Shown: positions 6,142-7,175 of the stretch, one piece after another | How the letters are laid out: every line of letters begins with the position of its first letter | Numbering within the stretch: the stretch's first letter is position 1 | Assembly (NCBI GenBank): GCA_016870855.1 | Contig: VGAF01000055.1 | Span: 1-7,175, forward strand | DNA length: 7,175 bases | Direction: 5' to 3' | Origin: Actinomycetota bacterium | Lineage (GTDB): Bacteria; Actinomycetota; Actinomycetes; Nanopelagicales; Nanopelagicaceae | The notes under the pieces: generated by a model | What the model saw: only the letters and a program-made list of their open reading frames with translations | What the model was told of the DNA's origin: nothing | Databases searched by the model: none | Made by a program: the position numbers and the translations under genes

Positions 6142-6203
6142 GCAAGAATTTCTCCGGTGATACTGCGTTCACCGCAGCGAAATTAGCGAGAAGTGACAAC
6201 TAG
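6138..6203 (+). other. Possible 21-codon open frame, ATGA-coupled to the SIS gene
   Basis: An ATG at 6138 overlaps the SIS stop codon as ATGA and opens a frame of 21 codons to TAG at 6201-6203. It begins MSKNFSGD and ends KLARSDN. It fills the whole gap to the convergent GH1 gene and overlaps its stop by 4 bases. No Shine-Dalgarno sequence is close and the peptide resembles nothing I recognise. It may be chance, a small coupled peptide, or the 5' stub of a third operon gene lost when the GH1 gene came to lie here. Confidence 0.2.
6155..6177. terminator. Overlapping hairpins between convergent SIS and GH1 genes, possible weak terminator
   Basis: CGGTGA (6155-6160) pairs with TCACCG (6169-6174) around an 8-base loop. 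CTGCG (6163-6167) pairs with CGCAG (6173-6177) around a 5-base loop. The two stems share bases and exclude each other. Neither is followed by a U tract on either strand, so a role in termination rests mainly on position between converging genes. Confidence 0.25.
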
Positions 6204-7175
6204 ATATTTTTGATCCGCTCGCGATAATAGTGAGCGCTTGATTTTGGAGTTCGTTTCTGGGTCGCATAATCAACATAGATAAGTCCAAAACGTTTTGCAT
6301 ATCCATAAGCCCATTCGAAATTATCGATCAAACTCCAAGCGAAATAACCATTTATCGGAACACCAGATTCTTTTGCTCTAAACATCGCATCTAGATGGCG
6401 CTCTAAATAACTGACTCGATTCTTATCATCGACTTTTAAATCAACAACAAGATCATCCCAAGCCGAACCATTCTCGGTGATGAAGATTTCCTTAGGTGTG
6501 TAATCGTTATTAATCCGCTTTAGCAACTCGGTAAAGGTCCCAGCGTGGACCTCCCAGCCCATTCCAGTCCGCTCGACACCAGGAGCAGTGACTTGTTTAT
6601 ATGGAAGTGGCTTAGCGCTTGCGTCAAATGCAACGGTCTGGCGGAAGTAATAGTTAAGCCCAAGGAAATCAAGTGGAGTGGAGATTGTTTCCATATCGCC
6701 AGGATGAATTGGAACTTCTTTCCCGAAAGCTTCCACTATGTCCTTCGGATAGGAACCTTTGAAGACTGGATCGCCGAACCAGCGGTTATCAAAGCCATCT
6801 GCAAGAGTTACAGCTAGCGCATCTTCAGCAGAATCGCCGAGGGTTATTGCAGGTGTGAAATTAAGGGTAATTCCAACTTTGAAATCCGATGAGATTTCTC
6901 GGAGCGCTTTTGTAGCAAGGCCGGCACCGAGTAGAAGATGATGCGATGCATTAATTCCTGTTTGTAGATCTTTGATTCCGGGCGCCATTACCCCAAAGAG
7001 ATGACCAAGCCAGGCGCTACAGAATGGCTCATTTATCGTGACCCAATTCTTTATTCGATCACCGAAGCGTTCTGCCATCGCATGTGCATATTCAGCAAAC
7101 CAGTAGGCGCAATCACGATTGTTCCATCCACCTTTATCTTGAGCAGCTTGCGGTAGATCCCAGTGATAAAGAGTT
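6200..7175 (-). CDS. Beta-glucosidase, glycoside hydrolase family 1, N-terminal part outside window
   Basis: The frame runs from the right edge to TAG at 6202-6200, giving 324 visible residues, roughly the last three quarters of a family of about 450. It opens with TLYHWDLPQA, then GGWNNRD. The acid/base glutamate is in TINEP (codon at 7030-7028) and the nucleophile glutamate in FITENG (codon at 6475-6473). The end has GYFAWSLIDNFEWAYGYAKR, then FGLIYVDYATQKRTPK. The Glu-Trp pair in NFEWAYGY favours binding of unphosphorylated glucose or galactose rather than a 6-phosphoglycoside, since 6-phospho-beta-glucosidases lack it. It therefore probably releases glucose from cello-oligosaccharides or other short beta-glucosides by retaining hydrolysis. 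No signal peptide can be judged because the N-terminus is missing. The ATG at 7078 is internal to conserved sequence and is not the start. It converges with the SIS gene with a 58-base gap. Confidence 0.95.
   Translation of the reverse strand, partial: TLYHWDLPQAAQDKGGWNNRDCAYWFAEYAHAMAERFGDRIKNWVTINEPFCSAWLGHLFGVMAPGIKDLQTGINASHHLLLGAGLATKALREISSDFKVGITLNFTPAITLGDSAEDALAVTLADGFDNRWFGDPVFKGSYPKDIVEAFGKEVPIHPGDMETISTPLDFLGLNYYFRQTVAFDASAKPLPYKQVTAPGVERTGMGWEVHAGTFTELLKRINNDYTPKEIFITENGSAWDDLVVDLKVDDKNRVSYLERHLDAMFRAKESGVPINGYFAWSLIDNFEWAYGYAKRFGLIYVDYATQKRTPKSSAHYYRERIKNI

Noticed and set aside
6200..7078. A complete GH1 gene starting at ATG 7078
   Set aside because: The frame continues to the right edge with TLYHWDLPQA and GGWNNRD, conserved GH1 sequence, so the true start is outside the window.
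1..7175. tRNA, rRNA, CRISPR array, insertion sequence, attachment site or riboswitch
   Set aside because: No direct-repeat array, transposase motif, terminal inverted repeats flanking a gene, tRNA-like fold or long structured leader was recognised; spacers are all under 60 bases.
1..7175. A previously undescribed defence or biosynthetic system
   Set aside because: Every long gene belongs to a familiar family and the order is explained by sugar catabolism plus housekeeping; the left edge could belong to a glycan or natural-product cluster, but only one truncated gene of it is visible.

Overview
The window carries eight clear protein genes, two of them cut by the window edges. It looks like chromosome from a moderately AT-rich actinobacterium. 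The xylose isomerase is of the short, roughly 385-residue Streptomyces type and keeps long stretches typical of that group. The spacers are very short, and several genes appear to lack a leader, with a TAnnnT -10 box ending exactly six bases before the ATG, as is common in Actinobacteria. A freshwater planktonic lineage (Nanopelagicales, acI type) fits this mix of compact genome, moderate GC and sugar catabolism, but that is inference. No rRNA, tRNA or phylogenetic marker is present to settle it.

Left part (1-2192, + strand): the 3' end of a NodU/CmcH-type carbamoyltransferase in AT-richer DNA, then a full-length Sua5-type threonylcarbamoyl-AMP synthase for tRNA t6A, then a secreted SIMPL/DUF541 protein. 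The carbamoyltransferase is probably the edge of a variable cell-surface or secondary-metabolite region. The Sua5 gene looks like housekeeping backbone.

Middle part (2189-4720, - strand): xylA and xylB in one tight operon. Together they convert D-xylose to D-xylulose 5-phosphate. xylB meets the SIMPL gene tail to tail with a 4-base overlap and a shared hairpin.

Right part (4763-7175): transcribed away from xylA across a 42-base divergent promoter region is a two-gene unit. It encodes a stand-alone type II mannose-6-phosphate isomerase cupin and a GlmS-like SIS protein without the glutaminase domain, probably a glucosamine-6-phosphate deaminase/isomerase. Both would yield fructose 6-phosphate. 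Converging on them is the 3' part of a GH1 beta-glucosidase.

Taken together, 2189-7175 reads as a sugar-entry cluster: beta-glucoside hydrolysis, xylose isomerisation and phosphorylation, and mannose-6-P and glucosamine-6-P conversion, all feeding central metabolism. No transporter or regulator is visible inside the window. I found no mobile element, CRISPR array, RNA gene or clearly new system. The most interesting signals are regulatory: the nested dyad in the xylA/cupin divergent promoter, the leaderless promoters, and hairpins at gene junctions.
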